This document shows positions 11,627-21,985 of a stretch of 64,000 nt of DNA, in pieces (position 1 is the stretch's first letter; each line of letters begins with the position of its first letter). The position numbers and the translations under genes were made by a program. The notes beneath the pieces are model-generated. The model was given only the letters and a program-made list of their open reading frames with translations, did no database searches and had not been told where the DNA came from. Source of the stretch: Corythucha ciliata (lineage: Eukaryota; Arthropoda; Insecta; Hemiptera; Tingidae); assembly GCA_038030265.1 (NCBI GenBank), contig CM075938.1, positions 57,591,189 through 57,655,188 of the forward strand, written 5' to 3'.

Positions 11627-12007
11627 TTATAGTAAGCTATGGGATGGAGGGAATATATGTATAGGAACGTAGGCTGAATGTAGGGGATGCATCAAATACT
11701 TTTCCTTATCGGTCGTGCGCCGCAACTGTACCATTTCAAAATCGGCCTTCACAAATCCAGACGCAACTAGACTGCTGTTGCTTATGCAGCGTTTCTCTTG
11801 AACAATTCCTTTTGCATTGTTCTCGATATGCGAACACCAGGTCGATGTAAAATTCTTCAACCGACTTGAAGAGGTTCTTGATCTAAGCGTTATGTAGCTG
11901 CTATCATGAAATTTATACGCAATCAGAAATTCCAAAAGCTCTGAAAAACAAACGAAAAGAATCATGCCATAGATATTCTCAATAAAAGGAAAACTTATCT
12001 GATGCAT
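11627..12007 (-). CDS. Unrecognised 126-residue open frame
   Basis: This frame lies inside the inverted-repeat-bounded stretch, on the same strand as the THAP exon. It begins MHQISFPFIENIYGMILF and has mixed composition without low complexity or any motif I recognise. It could be an exon of the putative transposase or of an unrelated gene, or a chance frame. No splice partner could be shown. Confidence 0.2.
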   Translation of the reverse strand: MHQISFPFIENIYGMILFVCFSELLEFLIAYKFHDSSYITLRSRTSSSRLKNFTSTWCSHIENNAKGIVQEKRCISNSSLVASGFVKADFEMVQLRRTTDKEKYLMHPLHSAYVPIHIFPPSHSLL

Positions 12008-12046
12008 CCGTATTGGTTGAAGAGCATCTTCGCTTTGTAGATGTCG

Positions 12047-12662
12047 CAGTAAAAGACCGACGGTTGGTAAATCTTAGTATTTACCGGTAAGTTCTAGCAT
12101 TCACCAATTGCGTTGATTAAAGTTCGAATGATTCATGAAAGTCGGAAACTTCTCCTAAAAAGCGGAAGCACCGGGCTTTTACCAAGCACTTTTGGTTAAT
12201 GTGCGGTATCCCCTCGCGGTGTTGGTGAATGTTGAACGACGCAGACCTCTGCTCCTCACGATCTACCTCGCCTCTCCTTTTTTTTAATTCTCCTCAAATT
12301 GTAAATTAGGCAGTAATTAAGTCAGGAGTGATCTTTTCAACAGCTCATTTCAAGGGGAGACGAGTGATATGTGCCGTGGGGAAGTTGGTTGGTAGAGGGA
12401 GGATTTCCAGGACGCGGGAGAAGCTTGCGTGGTGGAGCAGTGGACCAAGGGACGGTGGGGATTACGTACATTTCCAAAACTGTCTTTATTTGAGGCATTT
12501 CGGACTTTTATCATGCTTGCATGAGGGTCCTATAAGATTTACCGTATTTCGAGTGGTAAAAGTCCGAAATTAATGAATCATGTGAACTGAAACCAACGTC
12601 GCTGGTGAATACTACGATTTACTGCTAAATGGTAAGATTAACCAACCGTCAGTCTTTTACCG
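12047..12662. repeat. Foldback element, ~100-base arms
   Basis: The outer left arm, starting near 12047 (AAAAGACCGACGGTTGG), is the reverse complement of the outer right arm ending near 12660 (CCAACCGTCAGTCTTTTAC). Similarity continues inward for about 100 bases, including an ATGATTCAT / ATGAATCAT pair. The centre is unique. This is the architecture of a non-autonomous foldback or MITE-like DNA element. Confidence 0.7.
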
Positions 12663-12844
12663 TAACATAGACAGTCGAGAATTCATCGTGTGCACCTAGA
12701 CGACAAAGTGGACGTCACAAAGAGAATCAAATTTCATATCGTTATAGTTTATCTACATCAATGCCACGTATACGACCTTGTTTAAGCTTTGTAGTGTGGG
12801 CAAAATAGTCCGGAAGTTAAAGGGCAAATTTTAGGCTAACACCC

Positions 12845-14215
12845 GTACAACTATGCGAATTTAGGCAAACTAAGTGATGTCACTAGGCAGGAATGTTCTA
12901 TATACCTGTAATATGTTTTTAAGACCAAGTCCCCACCAATGCCCACCTGCATTACAGCCCCCCCCCCCTCTAGAGCTCAAATTTGTGTTAACTCGGCAAC
13001 CATAGCAGATAGAAATATGCCGTTTGAACAACTTTGAGTCCGAGCGGAAGACCCTGGGGTGCTTAGTTTGGGCTCCACGACAGCCAAACGACACTGCGGT
13101 GGACATTTGCATACATATATGATCCGGAGAATGATATTTTTTTCTGATGCAGAATCAAATTGTTCATCAGCTGTTTCCACCTCAAATGCAGTGGGTGACT
13201 TTTGTAACACCTCACAATGCCCTGAAAGGGGTATCAAAATAATCCGGCGTGGACGAGTACTCCTAGCATTTGTCCGAATCTTGGTCACCAATAAGGCTTG
13301 TATTTTTAACCCAACGTTTTACGGTCGATTTTACATGAAATTAAAGTCATCCCATCACACCAAAATACAGACGCCCCTATAACAAAAAAAAAAAATTCTA
13401 AACTCGTGTTCTCTGGGCCTTATTTCCAGAATTTCATTACCATGTTATACATTTTTTTAAGTGATACTGATCATTGCACAGAGGTAGGGGATCGCTGGTA
13501 CTTTTTCTTAAAGTCAAACTCTGGAGTTAAGAAGACTTTCGCGAAGCTGTATCACTCAAACAATTTCGATGGAGAGTATGACGATAATAAATAGGCGAGT
13601 AGTGTACAGTTGTTTCATGCACACATAAACTGTATATTAAGGCCCCGCGAGCCCGAGTTTAGTTTTTTTTTGTTAACGGTGTGCTCGCCAGTGAGTGTGA
13701 AGCAATGAATACAATTTCACGTAAAGTTGACCGTAAAAATTCAGGTATAAATACAAGCCTTGGTCATCGAGATTCGGGCGAATGTTACTAGTGCTCCTAC
13801 ACGCTGGATAATTTGACTTTCCCTTTCGGAGCTTTGGAGATCTCGTAGAGATCACCCACTGCATTTGACGCCAAAACATCCGATGAAAAAGTGGATCCTG
13901 CCTCAGAAAAAAATATATCGTTCTGTTCGTATGTCCACTGAAGCGTCGTTTGTTTGGCTCTCGTGGAACCCAAACTAATGCTCCCGTGCGGGACTTCTGG
14001 TCGGATACAAAGTTGTTCAACCTGGCGCAAACGGAATATTTTTGTCTGCTATGGATGCCGACTATCGAGTTATGTCAAATTTGAACTTTTGAGGGGGTGA
14101 TGGGCCGTGATTGCAGGTAGGCATTTGTGAGGACTTGGTCTTCAAACCATCTTACAGGTTTATAGAACATTCCTGCCAAGTGGCATCACTTAATGATTTT
14201 TTGCAAAGTTGATGT
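12845..14215. repeat. Large foldback with ~490-base arms
   Basis: About 12845-13335 is the diverged reverse complement of about 13735-14215. Paired landmarks are GGCAGGAATGTTCTATA, AAGACCAAGTCC, AGTTTGGG.TCCA, the CAGTGGGTGA / TCACCCACTG pair and TACAAGCCTTGGT. The spacer is about 400 bases. Each arm has an open frame on opposite strands (13059-13382 + and 13673-14020 -) that mirror each other, as expected for an inverted repeat. They have no known domain. A transcript through it would form a long hairpin. Confidence 0.8.
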
Positions 14216-14552
14216 CGTTAACCTCCAGACTAAAATAGTTTAAAATTACACGCGGGCTTGTTTCAAGCTCTTAAGTACTTCCCAGTAACCTTTTTTCAAT
14301 CTGCGAATCTTTGGATTTTTTGACCACATCTTCCCATATTTTAAGTATGTGACGCAGCGTTTAGCTATAATCCGCATCTCTTTCTTCTTGAAAATTCTCG
14401 CGCTTTCATTGCATCTTGCCCAGGCTTAGTCGTCTGTTACAATGATACATTTCAATGAACAATAGTTGTTAAAGTTAAGTTATTAGCTATGGCATTTACT
14501 GAACACTCACCGAAGCATTTGGTTGTACTATGGGGTGGGGGTCTCCGTTTAA
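14216..14552. other. Unassigned stretch
   Basis: No gene is recognised. On the minus strand a good donor (GGTGAGTG) lies near 14509, just past the stop of the THAP exon. This would suit a longer exon if the stop at 14553 reflects decay. Confidence 0.3.
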
Positions 14553-14753
14553 CTACTCCCGCAAACAATTATGTGTTCCAGGGAAAACATGAGGAATCGG
14601 CCCTTGTTTTAATTGCAGTCTACCTGTAGGATACCTTGTCACTTCATGGTTGACGAAAAACTCATTATGAAGCGAACAAACGAAGGATTTCACAGGCAGC
14701 TGTAAATATTCCATGCCAATAGCTTTCGCCCACTTTTCGATCACCTCAGGGTA
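14553..14753 (-). CDS. THAP zinc-finger domain exon (C-terminal half of domain)
   Basis: After a good 3' splice site (ATATTTCAG, minus strand) the exon reads YPEVIEKWAKAIG, then FVCSLHNEFF and ending LKQGPIPHVFP. This matches the second half of a THAP domain: the WaxAl helix, the second Cys-His pair (C..H, usually CSxHF) and the closing LKpgavPtiF box. THAP genes often have an intron at the FP before this point, so the first half (CxxxC..FHRFP) should lie upstream at higher coordinates. I did not find it. THAP domains bind DNA, both in host regulators and in P-element-type transposases. The frame stops soon after the domain, suggesting decay or an unresolved splice. Confidence 0.6.
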   Translation of the reverse strand, partial: YPEVIEKWAKAIGMEYLQLPVKSFVCSLHNEFFVNHEVTRYPTGRLQLKQGPIPHVFPGTHNCLRE

Positions 14754-14980
14754 CTGAAATATGACGAAAATTGGCTGTAGCATCAATAAAACAAAGTCGC
14801 CTATGTTAAGTGGGACGGGAGATCACGTTCCTTCATGTTTGGAATGGATTTGTAGGTTCTATTATGTACGAACATGCCCTTTAACACGAGTTTGCTTTGA
14901 TAGTTTTGCAAAGCTTGAATTTGAATGTGTCGTGAACTTTGAATGGTTAAAAAAATTGAATGAAATGAGAGCAGGGGAAG

Positions 14981-15063
14981 AAAATGCCGCAAGAGGGATC
15001 CAGGGACGTTCGTATAAGAAATAACATTATCTCTCGTTGGCACCCGCACTTGCGGCATTTTTT
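14981..15063. repeat. Small hairpin repeat, copy of 60406-60534 family
   Basis: It is bounded by AAAATGCCGCAAG and CTTGCGGCATTTT, which are inverted. The internal GGGATCCA.GGACG and AAGAAATAACAT strings are shared with the element at 60406-60534, so this is a second, shortened member of one family. Confidence 0.65.
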
Positions 15064-15664
15064 TTCGACACCTCTGAATAGGGCCCCAGGACTTTTGGGG
15101 AGTGAAGGCCGGCCCTTCACTCCATCATTCACCCGTCCGATCCGACCCCAGCCATTCTCCTGTGTCGGTGTATGAGGCAGTCCACGGTACATTCTATTTA
15201 TTTCCCCCTCCATACACCCTCCCAAATGTATTACTGTTAATGGATCGGAAACGTGCAGTATAGCATGATAGGTCAAAATCGAAATTTTCACACTGAACAA
15301 GTGAATATTATGTAATTTACCGCTGATTGTTATACAAAACGAAACTTTGTCCACGACCGGCCATCCAATTGAAGGGCCAAACCATTTGGGCAGGGGGGAA
15401 CAAACATGTCATCGGCATTTTACCCTTTTAAAAATGTCATACTTATATGAATTATTTGAATAACTTACCTAGTACCTATGTATTGAAAAATAATAAGTCT
15501 CAATCTTACCTTACTTAGCTCCGATTTCCAGCGCGTCACTCTGCTAGAGGGGGAAGCGGGGAAAAATCTTCGTGAACGCGGATTAACATTCAAGCGTGAT
15601 ATCTATCTTGATAACAAATGTTTCTTTCAACTTTTGGTTTTTGTAGAAATTTTTTATTTAGCGG
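15064..15664. other. Unassigned stretch
   Basis: No domain is recognised on either strand. This is where the first half of the THAP domain would be expected on the minus strand, but no CxxC..HRFP pattern was seen. Confidence 0.35.
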
Positions 15665-15800
15665 ATTTTAGCCCTGAAGGTGACGAAGCGCAGCCAATCG
15701 GGAGCAAAAGTCCCAACCCACAAACCGCTTCATTTTTTTTATATAGAAATCATGGGAAGTCGAATAACTTGGTTTTCCATATGACTTTGCTTTAACCCTT
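15665..15800 (-). repeat. Inverted repeat arm, right
   Basis: Reverse complement of the arm at 10869-10990. Confidence 0.7.
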
Positions 15801-15826
15801 ATTTTGAAAAAAAAAAAACGGGCAGG

Positions 15827-16018
15827 AGGGGGGGTCGAGGAACCATATGGTTCAAATCATCGATGATAGTAGCGAGGTATCGAAGATCTCATCGCAGTGA
15901 GGGTGCTTCACTATGAACAGTCCCATACAATTATTGATGTTTGTTCTTCATCGATGTTTCATCGGGGCATCGCTCATCGAGGTATCGCAGTGAAGGTGAT
16001 TCACTATGAACGCACCCT
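15827..16018 (+). repeat. Dispersed ~190-base repeat, copy 1
   Basis: It begins GGGGTCGAGGAACCATATGG and contains internal near-duplicates (CATCG-rich; two 'gcagtgaaggtg.ttcactatgaac' motifs). The same order of motifs is found at 60672-60865, so this is a dispersed repeat family. It abuts the right inverted arm. Confidence 0.75.
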
Positions 16019-16204
16019 TACGAATTTTCCCCATTTAAAATGCCTGTCAAACCAACCGAAGGGAAACAATGTGGTCAAAAGTATCTCATTCCGATGAAGA
16101 AAATGTGTTCAATACCACCCCGTCACCAAAATTTGGGAAAAGTCTACTTGGAAGCGAGAAACTACCTCTTTGTCGTAAAAAGTAACTGAAGCCTACCTAG
16201 AGTG

Positions 16205-16905
16205 AGTGACCGACTAGGTACTTGCCGGCACCTTCGGGAAATGACACTTGCCGCGTGATCCAAAGTAAAGACAAAATGACAAAACAGTCCACCTTGTGTA
16301 TAACATCTATTTTTTCGGAATTTTTACTCGACATCAATTTTAGCCTTAACTTATGCTGCGCTATTGCCGCCCCCAGATGGACGACTTCCCAAGCGTTCTA
16401 AACGTATTTCTCACGTTCCAAATTGATAGTACAGCATAACAATGATAATTAACAATGGATGTCCCGTGAGACATTACGATCGCTTCACCCGTGGCGTGAT
16501 ACGGGTGCCCAGCCGGGGATTAGCCGCCCCCTTCGAAATATGGCACTCGCCGCGTGTTCCAAAGCAAAATAATGAAGTAACATCAAATAACAATCCTCCT
16601 TGTGCAAAAAAATATTTTTTTCGAATCTTTTAATCGACATCAATTTTAGCATTAACTTCTACTGCGCTTTTGCCGCCCCCAGATATACGACTTCCCACGC
16701 GTTCCAAACGATTCTTTTCGCGTAACATTAAATAACAATCTGCTGAGGTGGCAAATAACTGTTGAAATTGAAATTTTAAGACTTTTCGAAATTTACCATT
16801 AACTTGTACTGCGCACTTATTTTTTTAAAAAAATATGTTAGTGATGCGTTCCAAAGTGTTATTACAGCGTAACAATGAATAACAATTAAAGTACCACGAG
16901 ACTAT
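16205..16905 (+). repeat. ~300-base imperfect tandem repeat, 2.3 units
   Basis: The block CGCGTG.TCCAAAG ... CGACATCAATTTTAGC ... TTGCCGCCCCCAGAT ... ACGACTTCCCA.GCGTTC occurs at about 16250-16400 and again about 299 bases later. A third, more diverged partial unit follows to about 16905. No coding content. Confidence 0.75.
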
Positions 16906-17056
16906 GACGTTTTTTCGAAAATATTTGTTACTCGCAGAACAAGTTTTTTTTTTTTTAATTACTAGACCAACCTTAAAAGGTTTCACAAGTACAGCGAACA
17001 ACAATTTGTACTAAATAACTATATCACAGGATTAAATAACTATATCACAGTAATTA

Positions 17057-19789
17057 TCACATGAGTTGGTCTTGGAGTAGACGGGGTCGTAATCTTTTAG
17101 CTATCCGTTTGCCCAACGAATAATAGACCGCTCGTTCCACGGCCGGCAGGTTTGCGTGAAATTTTTTGAACTTCGCGACGATGTGTTCTCTGATCGAGGG
17201 CAGGTTTAATTCCCTGTGGAGCTGGGAGTTTCTTACGAACCAGGGTGCATCTGCCGTCGCCCTTAGTATTTTATTTTGGATGACCTGTAGCTTGAACAAT
17301 TTTGACTTTGCAGCAGCTCCCCACACTTCGCTCCCATATAGCATCAATGGTCGGATTATAGATTTGTACACGAGTATACAGAATTCTGGTTTCAACCTGC
17401 TTTTTCTGTTTAGTATGGAGTACAGTTGCCGCTGCCTTGCATAGCCTTCTCCCACTTTTTTGCTAATGTGTTTTTCCCACGTTAGCCTTCTGTCAAGATG
17501 GAGGCCCAGGTATCGCACCGAAGCTTTATTGTCGTTCCATTTGAGGTTGGTGTTGCCCACTCGGAGTTCTGGAGGATTATTTGGAAAGCGAAGAGTGAAA
17601 ATTTTCGCTACACATTTCTTGTGGTTGAGGGTGATCTTCCACTTTCTCATGTACTGCTGGATTTCCTGCAAAGCATGTTGAACTGCGTCTCGTGCCTCGA
17701 TTATATTTTCATTGATCGCGTATATGGCGGTGTCGTCCGCGAATGTAGCAATTTGGACGTTCCGCGGAGCAGGAAGATCGCTCGTGTATATATTGAAGAG
17801 AATGGGTGATAGAACTGAGCCTTGCGGAGTTCCAGCACGGATATGTTTCGTCGTGGAGACACTGTTGTTTATTCTGACGAAAAAGGACCTGCGAGTCAGG
17901 AAGGCACACAGTATATCGTATATATATTTTGGAAGCCCGGCTTGTTTCAATTTGAACTTGAGTCCCTCATGCCATACTTTATCAAAAGCTTTTTCAAGGT
18001 CCAGGAAGACACTGACTGTGTTCATTTTATTTTCGAAGCCCCTAGTGATATCTTCTGTTACTCTGTACGCTTGATGTATGGCCGAATGGTGAGGGATGAA
18101 TCCGCATTGCTGTTTTGGGATGAGGTCAGTGGCAAAAGGCGTGAGTCTACGTTGAATACATTTTTCAAACAGCTTTCCAAGGATCGGAAGAAGACTGATG
18201 GGACGATAGTTCTCTACCAGCTTCTTATTTTTTCTTGCTTTTGCGAACACTACTACTTCGGCTATTTTCCACGTGGTTGGGAAGTATCCAGTTCTCAGAC
18301 ACTGATTGAAAATATTTAATATTGCCATCATCCCTTTCTTTGGTAGTTTTTTTATTAATATTGGACGGATTCCGTCGTGTCCAGGGCTTTTTTTCGAGGC
18401 CAGGTCCTTGAGAAGCCTCTTAAGTTCGGTTGGGGTTACATAATCTAAGGGTAGCTCAGCTGAGTGGAGCGGCGTGTTCACCTGTTCTGAGATACAGAGA
18501 TCATGGGTTTCATCGATAGATTCCGCTGCTTCAGAGAATACGTTAGCGTAGTATTCGGAGAAAATCTCGCACTTTTCCCCTTCCGAAGTTATAACGCTCT
18601 CGTTGTGGTGTATCGCGGGGATAGTGTTTTCTTTTCTTGTGAGTTGGCGAGTGGCTTTCCATAAGGAGTTGTCCTCGGGGTGGACATTTTCCACGTAATG
18701 GGCATATCTGTTGTACCGGTGTTTCTCCAGATCCTCCTTGACTTGTTTTTGTAGTCGATTTATTTCTATCTTCAGAGTTTGCTCTCTGGACCTTTGCCAT
18801 TGTCTTCTAAGGCTGTTTTTATATTTTATTTGTTCGAGGATGGAGGTTGGAACGTGTTCGACAAAGCTCACGGGCTTTCTTGGGTTTGGAGGGCTTTCGG
18901 AGTCTGCGACAGCTTCTTTGAGTGTGGTTATAAAATCGCTTATAGATTTGTCTATTTCTTCGGGAGAACACGGGTTGTAGTTGATCGTTAAGTTTTGGTT
19001 TAAGTACTAGGTTCTGTATGCATGCCAATTTATTGGGCCTTTGATCAGTTTATTTCGAGTTTGGTGGTGGATAGGAGTGGGTCCGAGTGAAGTAATTGTT
19101 GGAGAATGATCGGAGCAGAGCTCCGGTACTGTTCTGGTGGAAGTTTGCATGGAGAGTCCCTTCGTAACGCCGATGTCGAGGATATCCGGGTTTGAGTTTT
19201 CCCTAAAGAACGTTGGATCGGATGGTGCAACAACGTCAAAGTTGTGACGGGAAGAAAGCTCTAGAAGTAGTCGCCCGGCTACGTTGGTGTTCCGGCACCC
19301 CCACGCGGTATTTTTCGCATTCAGGTCTCCTAGCAGCAGGTGTCTGCCATTGCAGAGCAGCGCAGTGACGTCGGTTTCAGTCAGGCGTTTATTGGGGGGC
19401 CTGTACACCGCTGTGATGTTGATTTTAGGGATTGAATGGATAGTTATCCCAGTGGCTTCTATATTGTTTGTTCTGGGAAGGTAAAGTTCAGTGTGGGGGA
19501 TACTTCTTTTGACGAGGATGGCCACGCCTCCCCACGACCTTCCTTCCGAATGATCGTACCTGTGCTTTAAATACCCCTGTATTCTGAAACTGTCGGCTTC
19601 CTGAAGGTGTGTTTCGGTTAAGCATGCTATGGATATATTGTGTTCCTGTAAGAAAATTTTGAGCTCATTTTGTTTGCCGATAATACCATTTGCATTCCAG
19701 TTTAGGATGTTTATTTGACGTAAGTTTACTGTAGGGTTCGATACAATTGTAATTTGGTGAGAAACATGGGCCTGGTGGTTAGCGTTCAT
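17057..19789 (-). CDS. LINE ORF2: AP endonuclease and reverse transcriptase
   Basis: One reading frame runs for 911 codons, interrupted only by a TAG at 19007-19009. The N-terminal apurinic-type endonuclease has NILNWNANGI, IACLTETHL, GDLNAKNTAWG and SDHSPT. The reverse transcriptase has YRPISLLPILGKLFEK, VFLDLEKAFDKVWH, GTPQGSVLSPILF and the active site FADDTAIY, then the Jockey-type thumb (VRYLGLHLDRRLTW). A C-terminal region (MLYGSEVWGAAAKSKL) ends the protein. The endonuclease nicks the target and the reverse transcriptase copies the element RNA there. The stop lies in the poorly conserved linker, about 260 codons in. Both domains otherwise appear uninterrupted. Confidence 0.93.
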
Positions 19790-19840
19790 GACTTGTTACG
19801 AGTTGGAGGAGGAATGAGATGATTTTTGGTAGGAAAGGCT

Positions 19841-20647
19841 CTAAGGATCGGAGGACACTACAGAAGTAATTAAGTCCTCTGTGGCCGGTTCGTTTTCCGG
19901 GCGTTTTGTGGGAATTTGGTTCTGGGGTCTTCGAGTAACATCTGCGAACGAGCGAGAGGTGATGGGATGTAGGTTTGGGGTGGTAACTTTGTTGAGCTTT
20001 GCCTCGGATGTGTTTCCCGTATCGTTTTTCCGCCTCTGCTGTTTGATATGAAGGTAGTACTCACATCCCCTGTAATTCGCCGGATGGCTTTTTCCGCAAT
20101 TTACGCAGGTTGGTAACGTTTCTTTATTTTTTGAGCAATCCTTGTAGTGGTGGTTGCCGTCGCATTTGACGCATCGACTAGGAAGCTTGCAATAATTTTG
20201 CGTATGATGAAATCGCTGGCAATTTTTACATTGCGGGATGACATTTGATTTTCGCCGAGGCTCAACGCTGACTACCGAATAGCACAGCCTTGTAAGGCCT
20301 AAGATTTTTTGTTCATTTTCTGATGTTCTTTCCAAGGAAACAAAACAAATGGGGGTCTGGAGCTTGTCTTTGTTGAGCAACCGCGTTACTTTTTTGACGG
20401 GATACGATAAGTGAATCAATTCTTCCTCGATTTCCTTTTCCGTGAGGGAAAACGGAACGCCTCTTATGGCTACTTCGACGGTTTTATTTTCATTTGGCGA
20501 CCTGTAGGTATGATAAGGTATTTTCTCGGTGTCGAAGAATTTTGTGACCGATCGAAAGTCATCGGAAGTTTGCAACACAATTTTCAGAGCACTTTTGGTC
20601 ATTCTGGTTGAAAATTCTTCTTTGCAATGTATTTTCAAATCACTCAC
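19841..20647 (-). CDS. LINE ORF1: Gag-like nucleic-acid-binding protein
   Basis: This open frame of 268 residues has an N-terminal RRM-like or Pre-C2HC-type segment (VAIRGVPFSLTEKEIEEEL) followed by three zinc knuckles: CKNCQRFHHTQNYC, CVKCDGNHHYKDC and CVNCGKSHPANYRGC (about residues 165-222). This is the usual plan of arthropod Jockey-clade ORF1 proteins, which package the element RNA. A basic, serine/threonine-rich tail follows. No internal break is seen, and the ATG at 20647 is the first in the frame. Confidence 0.9.
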   Translation of the reverse strand: MSDLKIHCKEEFSTRMTKSALKIVLQTSDDFRSVTKFFDTEKIPYHTYRSPNENKTVEVAIRGVPFSLTEKEIEEELIHLSYPVKKVTRLLNKDKLQTPICFVSLERTSENEQKILGLTRLCYSVVSVEPRRKSNVIPQCKNCQRFHHTQNYCKLPSRCVKCDGNHHYKDCSKNKETLPTCVNCGKSHPANYRGCEYYLHIKQQRRKNDTGNTSEAKLNKVTTPNLHPITSRSFADVTRRPQNQIPTKRPENEPATEDLITSVVSSDP

Positions 20648-20734
20648 GACCTTCTGGTAGTTTAGCGTTTTTTCTTGTAGGAATATAGGTGGTATCTTTT
20701 CTTTACGAGGGCTAATTGTGTTGGCAAACCCCAG

Positions 20735-21010
20735 TTAACCTCCAAAGCACAACAAAACTCCAAACCACAGCAAAGTACCAACCACAGCAATGCCCAAGCC
20801 ACTGTAAACCTCCAAATCCTCCACAGTAAAGCTTCCAACTCTGCAAAGTTTTTACCACCTCTTAACAAAAGTAAAGTCCCAATCACAGTTAATCTTCAAC
20901 CACGAAGAAGGCACACCTATAGCAAAGATTCAACTACCAAAATGACCCTACCACAGAAAACACAAACCACGAAGACCGCCCAACCACAGCAATGCTCCTA
21001 CTCCAGTAGA
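20735..21010 (+). repeat. Class F repeat array, second block
   Basis: Same CCAAACCACAGCAAAG-type units as 10390-10705, including a closely matching stretch (CAAAGTAC..ACCACAGCAA.GCCCAAGCCACTG, given with gaps). It abuts the 5' side of the LINE. Confidence 0.75.
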
Positions 21011-21179
21011 GCTTTTTTTTCTCTCTTCTTTTTCTCATCTTCCGAAATCGAGGGCCTCTAAGAAAGGCCGGGCCCTGAGGTAACGAACCCTAGAGCCTCG
21101 TCGCTCTCGGCAGGTGAAACAAAGTTCGCTCGTGTGGCTCTCACGACAAGCATTGTCGAGAGTTTTGAGTCTTATAAAA

Positions 21180-21620
21180 ACATAATTTCTTGATTTGTTT
21201 CAAGAACCAATTCTCGTGGGTCCCCCCCGGGTTCCCGTGCTGTGGGTCAAAACCCAATTTCGTGGGGTTGACTCGTATATAACCCCAATGTCTCGGATTT
21301 GGCTGTTGGAAGAATACATTTCCATGATGTCGCGAGTTCGAAGCTTTGAAACCCCAAATTTGCGAGTTTGGCTCTTTGAAACCAAAATTTCACCACTAAA
21401 AAACAACCAATATCAGTGGGGGGGAGGGGTATCATTCAAAATTAAAAAAAAAAAAACGTTCAAAAAGTTTCGAGGGCTCCGCTAGTATAAAAACGAAATT
21501 TCGCAAGCTCGGCTTCTTCAAAAACCACTTTTTTCGGATTTGGCTTTTATCAAAACCAAATATCACGGAATTGGGCCTCAGAAAAACCAATTTTTCAGGT
21601 TTTGGTCTTACCGAAACCAA
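21180..21620 (+). repeat. Class B ~30-base tandem repeat array
   Basis: Diverged units such as AAAACCAAATATCACGGA with TTTGGCT links. Open frames crossing this block (for example 21540-21854) are repeat translations. Confidence 0.7.
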
Positions 21621-21867
21621 CATCCTGGCCTATTGCCTATTGCTGGTAGCCTGGCTATTGGGGCCGCCATCAGCCTAAGCCCAGCCTGTCGATGGGCATT
21701 ATGCTCAAGCTGTGGGTATATTCACTCCAAAAACAGGACTATTCACCCATGTGACTTTCTTCTGGCGAACTGTGGCTGTTTGGCCACGAAGTGGCTTTTG
21801 CATTTTAAATCCGACAAACCGAAAATATCGAAAGGGTACGACTCATGTAGCTGAGAGGCAAATCCCT

Positions 21868-21900
<33 letters not shown>

Positions 21901-21985
21901 GGCCAAATAACAACCGTGGGAGTGGGCGGTCTACCTTGCGTGCCTGTTTTGTTATAAAGTCGTTTAAATTTTCAATTTGTTACAG
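21621..21985. other. Unassigned stretch 5' of the METTL4 exon
   Basis: It contains a long T-run (21870-21898) and no METTL4-like coding sequence. The true upstream exon of METTL4 was not found here, nor anywhere obvious back to the LINE. Confidence 0.4.

Larger units (their letters stand above)
10869..15800. mobile_element. Possible decayed THAP-bearing DNA element between inverted ends
   Basis: The stretch at about 10869-10990 is the reverse complement of about 15665-15800. Both contain AAAGTCATATGGAAAACC-type and TGTGGGTTGGGA strings in the matching inverted order, giving arms of roughly 130 bases. Between them lie a THAP-domain exon on the minus strand (14553-14753), a minus-strand open frame at 11627-12007 and two foldback repeats. 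THAP domains occur at the start of P-element-type transposases, so a P-like origin is possible. I see no transposase core, and the inverted ends might instead be two copies of a dispersed repeat. Confidence 0.4.
16944..20690 (-). mobile_element. Jockey-like non-LTR retrotransposon (LINE), nearly intact
   Basis: It has the full two-ORF layout on the minus strand: ORF1 (zinc-knuckle Gag) at 20647-19841 and ORF2 (endonuclease plus reverse transcriptase) at 19789-17057, 51 bases apart. The 3' end is a poly-A tail, seen as the plus-strand T-run 16944-16956. The 3' UTR is about 100 bases and contains two copies of a 'TGTGATATAGTTATTTA' motif. The 5' end lies near 20690 and joins a class F repeat array, but no target duplication could be recognised. 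One in-frame stop in ORF2 is the only visible lesion. Confidence 0.92.

Noticed and set aside
14947..15354. First half of the THAP domain in the minus frame containing DKVSF
   Set aside because: It lacks the CxxC pair and the HRFP end, and no phase-matched donor was found.
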